Of a DNA stretch of 64,000 nucleotides, positions 25,538 to 34,209 are shown in pieces. The DNA is taken from positions 7,998,001 through 8,062,000 of the forward strand of contig NZ_JADBEK010000001.1 of assembly GCF_014873145.1 (NCBI RefSeq), in the 5' to 3' direction. Source of the stretch: Nonomuraea angiospora (lineage in GTDB: Bacteria; Actinomycetota; Actinomycetes; Streptosporangiales; Streptosporangiaceae). The translations under genes and the position numbers were made by a program. Under the pieces are notes generated by a model. It searched no databases. It saw nothing but the letters and a program-made list of their open reading frames with translations, and was not told the DNA's origin. Positions within the stretch are counted from its first letter, which is position 1, and each line of letters opens with the position of its first letter.

Positions 25538-26719
25538 GTGGACCCTGTGCGAAACCCCTACGCTCCCGGCGCCGGGCAGCGTCCGCCGGAGCTCGCCGGG
25601 CGCGACCGAGAGCTGCAGCAGTTCGAGGTCGTGCTGGAGCGAGTGGCCCGCGGCCGTCCCGAGCGCAGCATGGTCGTCACCGGCCTGCGAGGCGTCGGTA
25701 AGACCGTCCTGCTCAACACGTTCAAGTCCATGGCCATGCAGCGGCTGTGGGGCACGGGCAAGATCGAGGCCCGGCCCGACCAGTCGATCCGGCGCCCCGT
25801 GGCGGCCGCGCTGCACATGGCCATCCGGGAGCTGGCCCCGCGCCACCGCGCCCCCGAGCGCATCGAGGAGTTCCTCGGCGTGCTCAAGGCGTTCGCCATG
25901 CGCGATCCGGCGGCGGCCAAGGGCACCTCTCACTGGTCGCCCGGCATCGAGGTGCCCGCCAGCCGCGGGCGCGCCGACTCCGGCGACCTGGAGATCGACC
26001 TCACCGAGCTGTTCGTCGACGCCGCGAGCGTGGCCACCGACCTGGCCGTGGGCATCGCGCTCTTCATCGACGAGATGCAGGACGTCCCGGCCGCCGACGT
26101 CTCCGCGCTCTGCGCCGCCTGCCACGAGCTGTCCCAGACGGGCGGGCCGCTGATCGTGGTGGGGGCCGGGCTGCCGCACCTGCCGAGCGTGCTGTCGGCC
26201 AGCAAGAGCTATTCCGAACGGCTCTTCCGCTACGCGCGCATCGACAAGCTCGACCGCGAGGCGGCCGATCTCGCGCTGATCCTGCCGGCGCGGGAGGAAG
26301 AGGTGGAGTTCACCCAGGAGGCCCTCGACGCCCTCTACGAGGCGGCCGACGGCTATCCCTACTTCGTGCAGGCGTACGGCAAGGTCGCCTGGGACCTGGC
26401 GCCGCGCAGCCCGATCACCATCGACGACGTCAAGGTCTCGGCGCCGGAGGCCGAGGAGGAGCTCGCGGTCGGGTTCTTCGGCAGCCGCTACGAGCGGGCC
26501 ACCCCGGCCGAGCGCGACTACATGCACGCCATGGCGCAGATCGGCGACGAGCCGGTCGCCACCGCGGAGGTGGCCGACGCCCTCGGGCGAAAGCCGTCCA
26601 GCCTCTCACCCGCCCGTGACAGCCTCATCAAGAAAGGGCTCATCTACAGCGCCGAGCGCGGCCTGATCGCGTTCACGGTGCCGCACTTCGGGAAGTTCCT
26701 GCGCGCTCAGCCGGTCTGA
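25538..26719 (+). CDS. AAA/ORC-type ATPase
   Basis: 393 residues from the GTG at 25538 (MDPVRNPYAPGAGQRPPELA, a start typical of actinobacterial homologues). Walker A is GLRGVGKT (49-56), Walker B is ALFIDEMQD, and the C-terminus holds a winged-helix-like region (EVADALGRKPSSLSPARDSL). TAAAGT eight bases upstream of the GTG suggests a leaderless transcript. Related to archaeal-type STAND ATPases; it stands alone with its own terminator, so no partner can be named. Confidence 0.82.
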   Translation: MDPVRNPYAPGAGQRPPELAGRDRELQQFEVVLERVARGRPERSMVVTGLRGVGKTVLLNTFKSMAMQRLWGTGKIEARPDQSIRRPVAAALHMAIRELAPRHRAPERIEEFLGVLKAFAMRDPAAAKGTSHWSPGIEVPASRGRADSGDLEIDLTELFVDAASVATDLAVGIALFIDEMQDVPAADVSALCAACHELSQTGGPLIVVGAGLPHLPSVLSASKSYSERLFRYARIDKLDREAADLALILPAREEEVEFTQEALDALYEAADGYPYFVQAYGKVAWDLAPRSPITIDDVKVSAPEAEEELAVGFFGSRYERATPAERDYMHAMAQIGDEPVATAEVADALGRKPSSLSPARDSLIKKGLIYSAERGLIAFTVPHFGKFLRAQPV

Positions 26720-26734
26720 GCGGCGCCCCTAGAC

Positions 26735-26778
26735 CTCTATTGGGCTGTCTAGTGGGGAAGCTAGACAGCCCAATAGAG
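26735..26778. terminator. Bidirectional terminator, perfect 18-bp stem
   Basis: CTCTATTGGGCTGTCTAG and its exact complement flank an 8-nt loop between the convergent ATPase and MauE genes. It is notably AT-richer than its surroundings. Confidence 0.9.
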
Positions 26779-26822
26779 CTGTATCGCCATGCCTGTCGAG
26801 CGGAATCTAACGCTCTCTAGCG

Positions 26823-27617
26823 TCAGGCCGATACTGGCGTATATTCCGGCAGAGGCCCGCTGTCCGCCGCGCTGACCACGGCCATCCGCACCGGCGGGCG
26901 CCGGCCGCTGAGGTAGACGGCGAAGACGACGTCGTCCGCGTCGTGGTTGTGGAAGGCGTAGAAGCGCCAGCACAGCTCGCGCCAGCTGTCGTACGGCTCG
27001 GCCGAGGTCAGCTCGCCCGCGTGGGCCCGCCAGGTGCCGCTCGACCTGAGCCTGGCCAGCGTGACCGACTCGGCGGGGCCGCGGCGCTGCTCGCAGGGGG
27101 CGCGGAACCGTACGCGGTCGATCAGCTCCTCGATCTCCGGGGAGAGCAGCGCGAGCACGGCCACGCCCGCGGCCGTCAGCCACGACGGGTGGATCACGGC
27201 CGCCCACCCCGGCACCGGCGCCCACACCGACAACCCGGCCATCCCGGTCAGCGCGACCGTCCGGCCGAGCGAACGCAGTCCGACCGGCGCCGAGCTCACC
27301 TCGCCGAAGCAGCCGCAGCCCGCGTCCGGCCGGCGTCTGCGCAGCTCCAGCAGCACGTACGTGGACAGGGCGAAGAAGGCGACCGTACCCCACCGGAAGA
27401 ACGGATGCGTCGTGACCAGCAGTCCCACCGCCAGGAACAGCTCACCCGCCGCGCAGACCAGCAGCGCGACGGCCTGCATCCGACGCCCCGGCACCAGGAC
27501 CGCGGGCCCCAGCCTGGACAGCGAGCCGGGTTCGCCTCCCGTGCGCACGGTGATCAACTTGGCCACCATGCCCAAGAGGAGCAGCGCGATCAGAAGCGGC
27601 AGCTGCGATTCGAGCAC
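26823..27617 (-). CDS. MauE/DoxX-like membrane protein with soluble C-terminal domain
   Basis: 264 residues. Six or so TM helices in the first 180 residues with the MauE-type motif DAGCGCFGEVSSAPVG (about 97-112) between helices, followed by a soluble tail. MauE proteins support disulfide formation or maturation of redox enzymes. It is 7 bp downstream of a Cys-rich gene on the same strand, which makes that protein a candidate client. Confidence 0.82.
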   Translation of the reverse strand: MLESQLPLLIALLLLGMVAKLITVRTGGEPGSLSRLGPAVLVPGRRMQAVALLVCAAGELFLAVGLLVTTHPFFRWGTVAFFALSTYVLLELRRRRPDAGCGCFGEVSSAPVGLRSLGRTVALTGMAGLSVWAPVPGWAAVIHPSWLTAAGVAVLALLSPEIEELIDRVRFRAPCEQRRGPAESVTLARLRSSGTWRAHAGELTSAEPYDSWRELCWRFYAFHNHDADDVVFAVYLSGRRPPVRMAVVSAADSGPLPEYTPVSA

Positions 27618-27624
27618 GTGCCCG

Positions 27625-28569
27625 TCACCCCAATCCGATCTGAGCGTTGAAACAGCCTTTGACCAGGTCGCCGCCGAGCTCCACGTAGGAGAACGGCGAC
27701 AGCTCCACGATCCGCCCGCGCGGCGAGGTGTCGCACTCGACGCAGCGGTCGCAGAAGCGTCCCGCCACGCATCCGCACGCCACCACGGGGATGTTGGTGC
27801 TCCGCTGCGAGCACAGGTTCCTGACCTGGAGCAGCGACCCTACGGCGAGGTACGGCAGCCCGGTGCACGACACCCCGGCGTCGGGGCAGCCGGTGTCGGA
27901 GCGCTCCAGCATCGGGTACGCGGCGCCGCGCTCTTCCTCGTCGAACGTGTCCGACCAGGTGGCGGGGCCCGAGATGCGGGACTGCAGGCCGGCGTACGCG
28001 GGCGGCGGGGTGGGCACCGCGCGGGCCGGATAAGGGGGCTGTGAGGTCGCGGGCAACATGGCCAGGCTCGTCCCGTCCTGCCTGATCCCGATCGCGTCGA
28101 ACAGGTAACCGGGCTCGAACTTGGGATGCCGCACCTGCAGCCGCCCCGACGCCCGGTAGGGGATGACGATCGTACGGTGGCCCCGGTGCGGGCCGCAGTC
28201 GAGCTCGACCGTCAGGTCCCGGCGCCCGCTGATCGACAGGATCGTCCCGGTGATGCGGGTGGTGTCCGCCCAGATGCGCTCCACCACGCGTCCGTCGCGC
28301 GTGCGCATGACGACCATGGAACCCGCGGGGAGGTCGGAGGGCGCGGCGTCCTTGCCGTGCCAGGCGGTGGCCCAGGGGGCGATCACGAGCCGCTCCTCGG
28401 CGCCGTCGGGCGTCTCGATGATGATCAGATGCGGGCTGACGTCCTTGATCTCGCCGGCGACGGCGCGTAAAGGCTCCCCATTGTCCGGGTCAGGACCGGG
28501 AACGCCGGATTCGCGACCGAGCGCGGCCGCGGCGAGCACCCGGCGGCGCTCAACGCTCGGATACCCCAT
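27625..28569 (-). CDS. Cys-rich protein with C-terminal double-psi beta-barrel-like domain
   Basis: 314 residues from the ATG with GGGAGGGG upstream. N-terminal two thirds: beta-rich domain with repeated short strands (LIIIETPDGAEERLVIAP, GTILSISGRRDLTVEL). C-terminal part (about 230-314) follows the RlpA/expansin double-psi pattern: GLPYLAVGSLLQVRN, then RGRIVELSPFSYVELGG, with a Cys-dense insert (ACGCVAGRFCDRCVEC). No signal peptide is evident. Paired with the MauE-like membrane protein, which may manage its thiols. Confidence 0.7.
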   Translation of the reverse strand: MGYPSVERRRVLAAAALGRESGVPGPDPDNGEPLRAVAGEIKDVSPHLIIIETPDGAEERLVIAPWATAWHGKDAAPSDLPAGSMVVMRTRDGRVVERIWADTTRITGTILSISGRRDLTVELDCGPHRGHRTIVIPYRASGRLQVRHPKFEPGYLFDAIGIRQDGTSLAMLPATSQPPYPARAVPTPPPAYAGLQSRISGPATWSDTFDEEERGAAYPMLERSDTGCPDAGVSCTGLPYLAVGSLLQVRNLCSQRSTNIPVVACGCVAGRFCDRCVECDTSPRGRIVELSPFSYVELGGDLVKGCFNAQIGLG

Positions 28570-28668
28570 CGGCCCCTCCCTCGTCGGTACTAGATTCACA
28601 CGACTTGGGCGTAGGTCACACCGTAGCGGCGCAGACGGGATCAAAATACGCATCCCCGGGGAAGTGAG

Positions 28669-29295
28669 ATGACACCCGGCGTCGAACAAACCGCCACCGA
28701 CCTTGACCTACCTTTATCGTCGGCGGGCCGAAACCTGAATTCTGGTTCAGGCTCAATAGAGCATCCGGCTGCGATTCTGGCCACGATGCAGACCACCGGT
28801 TGGGAAGACGAGTTCCGCGAGTACGTGAGGGCGCGCGGTCCTGCTCTGCTGCGCGCGGCCAACCAGCTCACCGGACACCCGCTGGACGCGGAGGATCTGC
28901 TGCAGAACGCGCTGACCAAGACGTACCTGGCCTGGGACCGCATCGAGGACCGGGGGGCGCTCGACGGGTACGTGCGGCGGGCCATGGTGAACATCAACAT
29001 CTCGCAGTGGCGGCGGCGCAGGCTGGAGGAGTACCCCTCGGACGATCTACCCGAGGTGTGTTGCACCTCCGAGGAGCCGCACGGGGACGTTCACGAGCAG
29101 CTGGAACAGGCCCTGGAGGAGCTGCCGGAGCGGATGCGGGCGGCGATCGTGCTGCGGTATTACGAGGACATGACCGAACCGGAGATCGCCAAGACATTGG
29201 GGATCAGTGTGGGTACGGTCAAGAGCACGGTGTCGCGCGCGATGGCCAAGCTCAGGAAGGCGCTGGGCCTCCCGCCCCACGGGCCCGGCTCATGA
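28669..29295 (+). CDS. ECF sigma factor, SigE-like subfamily
   Basis: Region 2 (FREYVRARGPALLRAANQLT, AEDLLQNALTKTYLAWDRI) and region 4 (LEQALEELPERMRAAIVLRY, EIAKTLGISVGTVKSTVSRA) of an extracytoplasmic-function sigma factor. Two starts compete. ATG 28669 has a good ribosome site (GGGGAAG) and gives 208 residues; ATG 28786 gives 169 residues, the usual length, but has none. No anti-sigma gene is adjacent, as is common in this subfamily. Confidence 0.88.
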   Translation: MTPGVEQTATDLDLPLSSAGRNLNSGSGSIEHPAAILATMQTTGWEDEFREYVRARGPALLRAANQLTGHPLDAEDLLQNALTKTYLAWDRIEDRGALDGYVRRAMVNINISQWRRRRLEEYPSDDLPEVCCTSEEPHGDVHEQLEQALEELPERMRAAIVLRYYEDMTEPEIAKTLGISVGTVKSTVSRAMAKLRKALGLPPHGPGS

Positions 29296-29322
29296 CCTCC
29301 GCGTTGACCCTGCAGCTTTGAC

Positions 29323-29892
29323 CTACGACCCCGCCGCCGTACCCCCCGCTGGGGCCGCGGCTTCTTCCGCCTGCACTGCGGCCATCTCCGCGCATGCTGC
29401 GGCGGCCTGCGCCCCAGCTGCCCCACTCGCGCCTGCGGTGGCGCAGGGCCGTACCACGTCCCTGATCTTCCGCAGCGTAGCCAGGAACGCCTCCAGCTCC
29501 TCCGCCCCCAGCAGCCCGGTGAACCAGTCGTCGATGTCCTGCACGTGCTGTGGCAGCACGGCCTCCAGCCGCGCCCGCCCGGCCTCGGTGAGTACGGCGT
29601 AGGAGGCCCTGCGGTCGCTGGCGCACGCCTGCCGGGTCACCAGCCCTTCCCGCTCCAGCCGGTCGACGACCCTGGTCACCCCACTCGTCGACAGCTCGGT
29701 CTGCGCGGCCAGGTCGGTCATCCGCAGCCGCTGCCCCGGGGAGCGGCCCAGCCGGAGGACGGTCTCGAAATCGATCTCCGACAACCCCGCGCCGCTGAGC
29801 ACCGGCTGGAGTCTGGCCAACAGGCCCCCATGCACCTCCGTCAGAAGCCCAACGGCCGTCAGCCGGTGGTCGTCAAAGTTCATCACCCTCAT
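29323..29892 (-). CDS. MarR-family regulator
   Basis: 189 residues from the ATG at 29892 (an ATG at 29883 is also possible). Winged helix: RLRMTDLAAQTELSTSGVTR, VVDRLEREGLVTR and wing ACASDRRASYAVLTEAG. The C-terminal 40 residues are an Ala-rich low-complexity tail, longer than in typical MarR proteins. It is divergent from the YceI gene with an inverted repeat overlapping the promoter region, and is the likely repressor of that gene and itself. Confidence 0.88.
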   Translation of the reverse strand: MRVMNFDDHRLTAVGLLTEVHGGLLARLQPVLSGAGLSEIDFETVLRLGRSPGQRLRMTDLAAQTELSTSGVTRVVDRLEREGLVTRQACASDRRASYAVLTEAGRARLEAVLPQHVQDIDDWFTGLLGAEELEAFLATLRKIRDVVRPCATAGASGAAGAQAAAACAEMAAVQAEEAAAPAGGTAAGS

Positions 29893-29897
29893 AGCGT

Positions 29898-29911
29898 AAC
29901 TGACGATAGTT
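29898..29911. promoter_or_regulatory. Candidate MarR operator
   Basis: AACTGACGATAGTT, an imperfect palindrome with AACT/AGTT ends, lies between the divergent MarR and YceI starts, close to the MarR start codon. Confidence 0.45.
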
Positions 29912-29992
29912 GACGCGCGGAATATTCCTCGTGTAGAAATTTGTTGCCGCAGACATCCGCACAGCAACGAACCCCAATCGAGGAGAACCCCG

Positions 29993-30559
29993 ATGACCAC
30001 CACCCGCACCTGGGAGTCCCTGACCATCCCCGCTGTCGGCACCTACAACCTGGACGTGGCTCACACCCGCATCGGTTTCATGGTCAAGCACATGATGGTC
30101 AGCAAGGTCCGTGGCCACTTCGGCTCCTTTAGCGGCTCGGTCACGATCGCCGAGAACCCGCTCGAGTCGACCGCCGAGCTCACGATCCAGGCCGACAGCA
30201 TCGACACCGGGGTCGCCGACCGCGACGGCCACCTGCGCAGCGACGACTTCCTGGCCACGGAGAAGTTCCCGACGATCACCTTCAGGAGCACCCGCGTGGT
30301 CGGCCACTCCGGCGACGAGTTCACCGTCGTCGGCGACCTGACGGTCCGTGACGTCACCAAGGAGGTCGAGCTCACGGTCGAGTACGGCGGCGCCGGCACC
30401 AACCCGTGGGGCGCTCCGGTCTGGGGCTTCTCGATCACCACGGAGTTCGACCGCGAGGAGTTCGGCCTGACCTGGAACCAGGCCCTGGAGACCGGCGGCG
30501 TCCTGGTGGGCAAGAAGGTAAAGATTGAGATCGAGGGCGAGGCCAACCCGGCCGCGTAA
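29993..30559 (+). CDS. YceI-family lipid-binding lipocalin-like protein
   Basis: 188 residues of the YceI beta-barrel family, which binds isoprenoid or other lipids. Recognisable strands: GTYNLDVAHTRIGFMVKHMM, FGSFSGSVTIAE, RNGHLRSDDFL-type loop (DRDGHLRSDDFLATEKFP), and DVTKEVELTVEYGG. GAGGAGAA precedes the ATG. No signal peptide, so it is cytoplasmic, as in most actinobacterial copies. Divergent MarR gene is the likely regulator. Confidence 0.93.
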   Translation: MTTTRTWESLTIPAVGTYNLDVAHTRIGFMVKHMMVSKVRGHFGSFSGSVTIAENPLESTAELTIQADSIDTGVADRDGHLRSDDFLATEKFPTITFRSTRVVGHSGDEFTVVGDLTVRDVTKEVELTVEYGGAGTNPWGAPVWGFSITTEFDREEFGLTWNQALETGGVLVGKKVKIEIEGEANPAA

Positions 30560-30578
30560 CCTGGTTATCCACAGCCTC

Positions 30579-30607
30579 GAAGCCCGTCCACGCTCTGGGC
30601 GGGCTTC
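30579..30607. terminator. Terminator after YceI gene
   Basis: GAAGCCCG and CGGGCTTC arms 20 bp after the stop codon, with a G/C-rich 13-nt loop. Confidence 0.65.
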
Positions 30608-30721
30608 ATCCACAGGCAGTTACCCACAGGCTGTTGATAACTCTTGGCGAAGGACGGGGATCAATCACTTTGCCGCCTCGCCAGAAGGCCGGTACGCTGT
30701 CCTGAGCCGCGAAGGCTTCCA

Positions 30722-30811
30722 GGAGGATTCGCCTAGTCAGGTCTATGGCGCCGCACTGCTAATGCGGTTTGGGTTTACCGCCCATCCGGGGTTCAAATCC
30801 CCGATCCTCCG
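30722..30811 (+). tRNA. tRNA-Ser(GCU), attachment site of the AICE
   Basis: 90 nt with a long variable arm, as in serine tRNAs. Acceptor stem GGAGGAT/ATCCTCC, anticodon loop CTGCTAA giving anticodon GCT for AGC/AGT. The integrase gene lies just downstream, converging on it, which marks this tRNA as the chromosomal integration site. Confidence 0.95.
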
Positions 30812-30820
30812 CAGGTGAGA

Positions 30821-30855
30821 GGCCCTCTCCCCAGTTTTGGGGAGAGGGCCTTTTT
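30821..30855. terminator. Terminator between tRNA-Ser and int
   Basis: GGCCCTCTCCCC and GGGGAGAGGGCC form a perfect 12-bp stem with a 6-nt loop, followed by TTTTT on the plus strand. It probably ends both transcripts. Two copies of GGGTTGCAGTT follow at 30871-30893. Confidence 0.85.
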
Positions 30856-30900
30856 GATCTCTGTGGGCGTCAGGGTTGCAGTTTGGGTTGCAGTTGCCCG

Positions 30901-32247
30901 TCAGGGCGTGCCCCAGAGGGCCTGGTCCATGCGGTTGCTGGCGTCCTTCATCTGGAGCGTGGCCACGTGTGTATAGCGCTCTGTGGTGGTCACACGGGTG
31001 TGGCCGAGGATCTCCTGTACGACTCGGATGTGGACGCCCTGTTCGATGAGCAGGGTTGCTGCGGTGTGCCTGGCATCGTGGACTCGGGCGTCCCGTACGC
31101 CGGCTTGCTTGAGGATGGACTTCCACTGCTTCCAGTCCTCCGTGCGCTCGATCGGGCCGCCGAGCTGCGTTGTGAAGACCAGATCGTGATCGGTCCACTT
31201 ATCCCCAGCCTTGAGCCGTTCGGCGGCCTGGAGCTTCTTGTGGGTTCGTAGCAGGGCCAGGAGCGCCGACGGGCACTGGAGGGTGAGCTTGCTCTTGCCC
31301 TTGCGGTGTCGAAAGACCAGGCCACCGCCGGTGCGCTTGAGGCACTTGTCCGCGTGGCCGGTGCAGTCCTTGAGGCAGGGCCGCTTGTAGCAGAGGTGGC
31401 CCGGCTTGGCGCAGCCCGGCTTGCACGTCGGCCGGTGTCCGTGGATCTTGCATCTCTTGTGGCACGGCGGGCGGTGCCACTTCTCGCCGCAGGTGTGCGG
31501 GTCGTCGCAGCCGTGCCGCCATTCCTGGCGCTGCACCTGAAACCAGGCTCGGATCTCGCCCGTGTCCATGTCGATGTACGACCAACGGAGCCCAAGGGCC
31601 TCGCCCTGGCGGATGCCGAGCGCCAGCGCCACCGACCAGCGGACGGCGTTCCTCTTGGTCTTGGCTACGTCGAGGATGCAGCGAGCCTCCTCGCGTGTCA
31701 GCGGCTCGATTTCGGCTTCCGCGGCTGTGGGCGCCTCCACGAGAGTGGCCACATTCCGCGTGACCTTGTCGCGGCGGACGGCCACCTTGAGGGCACGGGA
31801 GAGAATGCGGTGCACCTTGAGGACCGTACTTGTGGACAGGCCCTTGTCGAGCATCGTCGTGTACGCCGTGTCGAGGTGCTCTGGGGCGAGCCGGTTCAGC
31901 CTGTGTCGGCCGAGGAGCGGGATTATCCAGTGGCGCGTCTTGGAGCGGTAGTCGACCAGCGTGCGCGGAGCCATCTTGCCCGAAGCGACGAGGCGTTCAC
32001 AGATCACGTCGAGGTACTCGGTCATCCACTCGGCGACGGTGGGCACACGGCCCGGCTTGGTGACCTGCCCGGACTCGCGGTTGCCCTCCAATTCAGCTAC
32101 CTTGCGAGTTACCTCGACCTCCGTCTTGGCCATCCGGTGACGACGATCAGGTGAGCCGTCGGGCTTGATGCCGATGGTGACCCAGCCGTGCCAGTAGCCA
32201 TCCTGGCCGAGGTAGATGGAGGGGCGCCCGTTCGGCTTCTTCGCCAT
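30901..32247 (-). CDS. int: AICE tyrosine recombinase (integrase) with Cys/His-rich insert
   Basis: 448 residues. Catalytic residues are seen in LGIRQGEALGLRW (Arg I), HDARHTAA (His/Arg II), LGHTRVTTTERYTH (His and nucleophile Tyr). The SAM-like core-binding domain is about 75-165. Between Arg I and the His box lies a roughly 65-residue insert with about a dozen Cys and many His (DDPHTCGEKWHRPPCHKRCK and onward), suggesting bound zinc. Start: ATG with GAGGAGG upstream, overlapping the xis stop by one base. It integrates the element into tRNA-Ser. Confidence 0.93.
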   Translation of the reverse strand: MAKKPNGRPSIYLGQDGYWHGWVTIGIKPDGSPDRRHRMAKTEVEVTRKVAELEGNRESGQVTKPGRVPTVAEWMTEYLDVICERLVASGKMAPRTLVDYRSKTRHWIIPLLGRHRLNRLAPEHLDTAYTTMLDKGLSTSTVLKVHRILSRALKVAVRRDKVTRNVATLVEAPTAAEAEIEPLTREEARCILDVAKTKRNAVRWSVALALGIRQGEALGLRWSYIDMDTGEIRAWFQVQRQEWRHGCDDPHTCGEKWHRPPCHKRCKIHGHRPTCKPGCAKPGHLCYKRPCLKDCTGHADKCLKRTGGGLVFRHRKGKSKLTLQCPSALLALLRTHKKLQAAERLKAGDKWTDHDLVFTTQLGGPIERTEDWKQWKSILKQAGVRDARVHDARHTAATLLIEQGVHIRVVQEILGHTRVTTTERYTHVATLQMKDASNRMDQALWGTP

Positions 32248-32446
32248 CACGCCGCCTCCTCCTCTCGCACGAGACCTGCTTTCAGTTCCAGAGCCTGAGC
32301 GAACTCGATCAGCGCCCAACGAGGAACGAGGCGGTAGCCGTCGTCTTTGATGGACTTGAGTTCGCCGGTTTTGATCAACCGGAAGACTGCGGTCCGGCCC
32401 CGAGCAGCACGGCCGCGTCCTTAGGTCGGTAGAACAAGGGCTCCAT
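32247..32446 (-). pseudogene. xis: Frameshifted excisionase gene
   Basis: Begins ATG with GAGGAGG upstream and reads MEPLFYRPKDAAVLLG, then a stop appears after a one-base loss near 32398-32402. In the next frame the text resumes as GRTAVFRLIKTGELKSIKDD and ends TGA at the int start. Together these form a typical MerR-like excisionase of about 66 residues. The 200-bp length is not a multiple of three, confirming the shift. A sequencing error in the GGGGCC run is the alternative. Confidence 0.82.
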
Positions 32447-34057
32447 CTACGCTGCCTCCTCTCGGATTGCCGAATGATCTTGGCCGTCTGCTTGGGCTTG
32501 AAGTCGCGCCATGTGGGCGCGCCAGCGTTGCCGTTCAGCGACAGTCCGAAGAAGGCGTATGGCCAGCGGAGCCACGTTCTCGTCACTGGCCGGTACGGGC
32601 TTCCAGACGTAGCGGTGCGGGTGGGTCGGCTCGTCTTGTTGGCCGAGGGCTTCCAGGACCCAGGTGCGGCGATCCTGCTTGTGTTCGGCGAGGGTCTTGT
32701 TGGACCACTTGCGGGAGACCAGGACGCGCCGTCCGGCGTAGCCGAGGTGGTCGGGCTTGTGAGCCTTGCCCCGGCACTGGCCGGGAGTCATGCCCGGCTT
32801 GGGGTTCTTGGGCTGGACGCCGTAGCGCAGCCAGTTCGGGCAGGTCGGCGAGCAGGGCTCGAAGCGCAGCGCCTCAGTCATCCGTGCGGCGTGGTCGCGC
32901 TGGGCCTGGTCGTCGGGGTCGAGGCTGTCGCTGATCGACTTGGTGAGGTACTTGGACAAGTAGCGGATGCACTGGTCGGCGTCCGGGGTACCGGCGAGCA
33001 TGCCTTGCACGTCCACCTGGACGCCGAAGCGGATCACGTGCAGGGGTTCGGCCGCCTCGTCGGTGTCGAGCTGGTCGAGTGCCTGATCCCAGGTGGGGAG
33101 CACCTCGCCGGTTGCCGGGTCGAAGTAGCCCGTCCCGTCCTCCCAGGCAGGTAGACGGTCACCGTCGAAGATCACCCGATTAGCCGGCGGCCACCACACC
33201 TGGTGGTAGGTGGCGGCGGCTATCTGCTTGATCTCCGCTCGCGGAAGGGTGCCCCTGATGGCCATGTGCAGGTGCGGCGCGAGCCGCTTCTGAGGTTCCA
33301 CGGCCGCGAAGTACTGCACGTCATAGCCCGCGACGCGGCGCAGGTTCTGCACGAAGCGATCGACCAGCTTGGAGAAGTGCAGCGCGTCACGGGCAGCTCG
33401 CGTGTAGTCGTAGGTCTCCGGATCCATGGGGACGCCATCACGCACCTTGCCGTAGGAGGGGAGGGTGAGGGTCACGAACAGCGACGGCCGGTAGACCTTG
33501 CCGTCCGAGCTGGTGAAAGTCCGCCCGAGCGTCGTTGCCGCCATCTTGCGCTTGGGCAGGTCGGGGGCGTCCTGACGTCGCCGGGTCGAGCGGTTGCGCT
33601 TGGGGCAAGTGCGGCCGAGGACGTTGCCGCGCATACCCGCCGCGTTGATCTCCTCATCCAGGCCGGTGATCAGTTCGTCCAGGTCAGTGGTGTCCTGGCC
33701 TGCCTGGTCGGTCTGGTCGCGTTGGGCTTGGAGGTCGGCGCGGAACTCCACCAGCCAGCGCTGTTCGTCGTTCGGCTCGTCCGGTGTGATGGTCGGTTCG
33801 GCCTCCAGGTGCCAGCCTTCCCGGCACTGGGCCATGCGGAGCTGCCGGTTGCGCTTGGCGCACGGCGGGCACTTGGCCTCCAGGGTGGCACCGCACGGGA
33901 CATCGACGATCTCCCACCTACCGGTGTGGGTGTCGAGCCGCTTGAGCGGGACGGGCCGGATGCACACGCCGTACTCCTTGGCGACCTCTTCGGCCACGTC
34001 GCGGGCCAGGGGCATGGCCAGCCGTTCGGCGCGGGGCAGCGCGCGGTCGTAGGTCAT
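32447..34057 (-). CDS. RepSA-like rolling-circle replication initiator
   Basis: 536 residues. The His-hydrophobe-His metal motif is PHLHMAIRG, and a candidate nucleophile Tyr lies in RYLSKYLTKS. There is a Cys cluster near the N-terminus (CPPCAKRNRQ) and another near the C-terminus (CSPTCPNWLRYG). Start: ATG with GGAGGAGCT, overlapping the small zinc-ribbon gene (ATGA). It replaces longer GTG-started readings. It nicks the element's origin to allow autonomous replication of the excised form. Confidence 0.88.
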   Translation of the reverse strand: MTYDRALPRAERLAMPLARDVAEEVAKEYGVCIRPVPLKRLDTHTGRWEIVDVPCGATLEAKCPPCAKRNRQLRMAQCREGWHLEAEPTITPDEPNDEQRWLVEFRADLQAQRDQTDQAGQDTTDLDELITGLDEEINAAGMRGNVLGRTCPKRNRSTRRRQDAPDLPKRKMAATTLGRTFTSSDGKVYRPSLFVTLTLPSYGKVRDGVPMDPETYDYTRAARDALHFSKLVDRFVQNLRRVAGYDVQYFAAVEPQKRLAPHLHMAIRGTLPRAEIKQIAAATYHQVWWPPANRVIFDGDRLPAWEDGTGYFDPATGEVLPTWDQALDQLDTDEAAEPLHVIRFGVQVDVQGMLAGTPDADQCIRYLSKYLTKSISDSLDPDDQAQRDHAARMTEALRFEPCSPTCPNWLRYGVQPKNPKPGMTPGQCRGKAHKPDHLGYAGRRVLVSRKWSNKTLAEHKQDRRTWVLEALGQQDEPTHPHRYVWKPVPASDENVAPLAIRLLRTVAERQRWRAHMARLQAQADGQDHSAIREEAA

Positions 34058-34209
34058 AGCTCCTCCTCGTCGTGGTCGGGGTCGATGAGGGCGCCTTGGC
34101 CGCACTCGCGGCACTCGACCAGGCCAGCCGCCAGGTCCAGCCAGAGCGTGTTGCCGCCCAGGCAGACCGAGCAGCGCAGCCCGTCGAGGAGGTAGGCGAG
34201 GTCACGCAT
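34054..34209 (-). CDS. 51-residue zinc-ribbon protein of the AICE
   Basis: A short frame starting ATG with two CxxC pairs, CSVC (13-16) and CREC (33-36), spaced as a zinc ribbon, ending DHDEEEL. It overlaps the upstream 66-residue gene by eight bases and the rep start by ATGA, so it sits within a fully coupled operon. Function unknown; such proteins are common beside rep in these elements. Confidence 0.8.
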   Translation of the reverse strand: MRDLAYLLDGLRCSVCLGGNTLWLDLAAGLVECRECGQGALIDPDHDEEEL

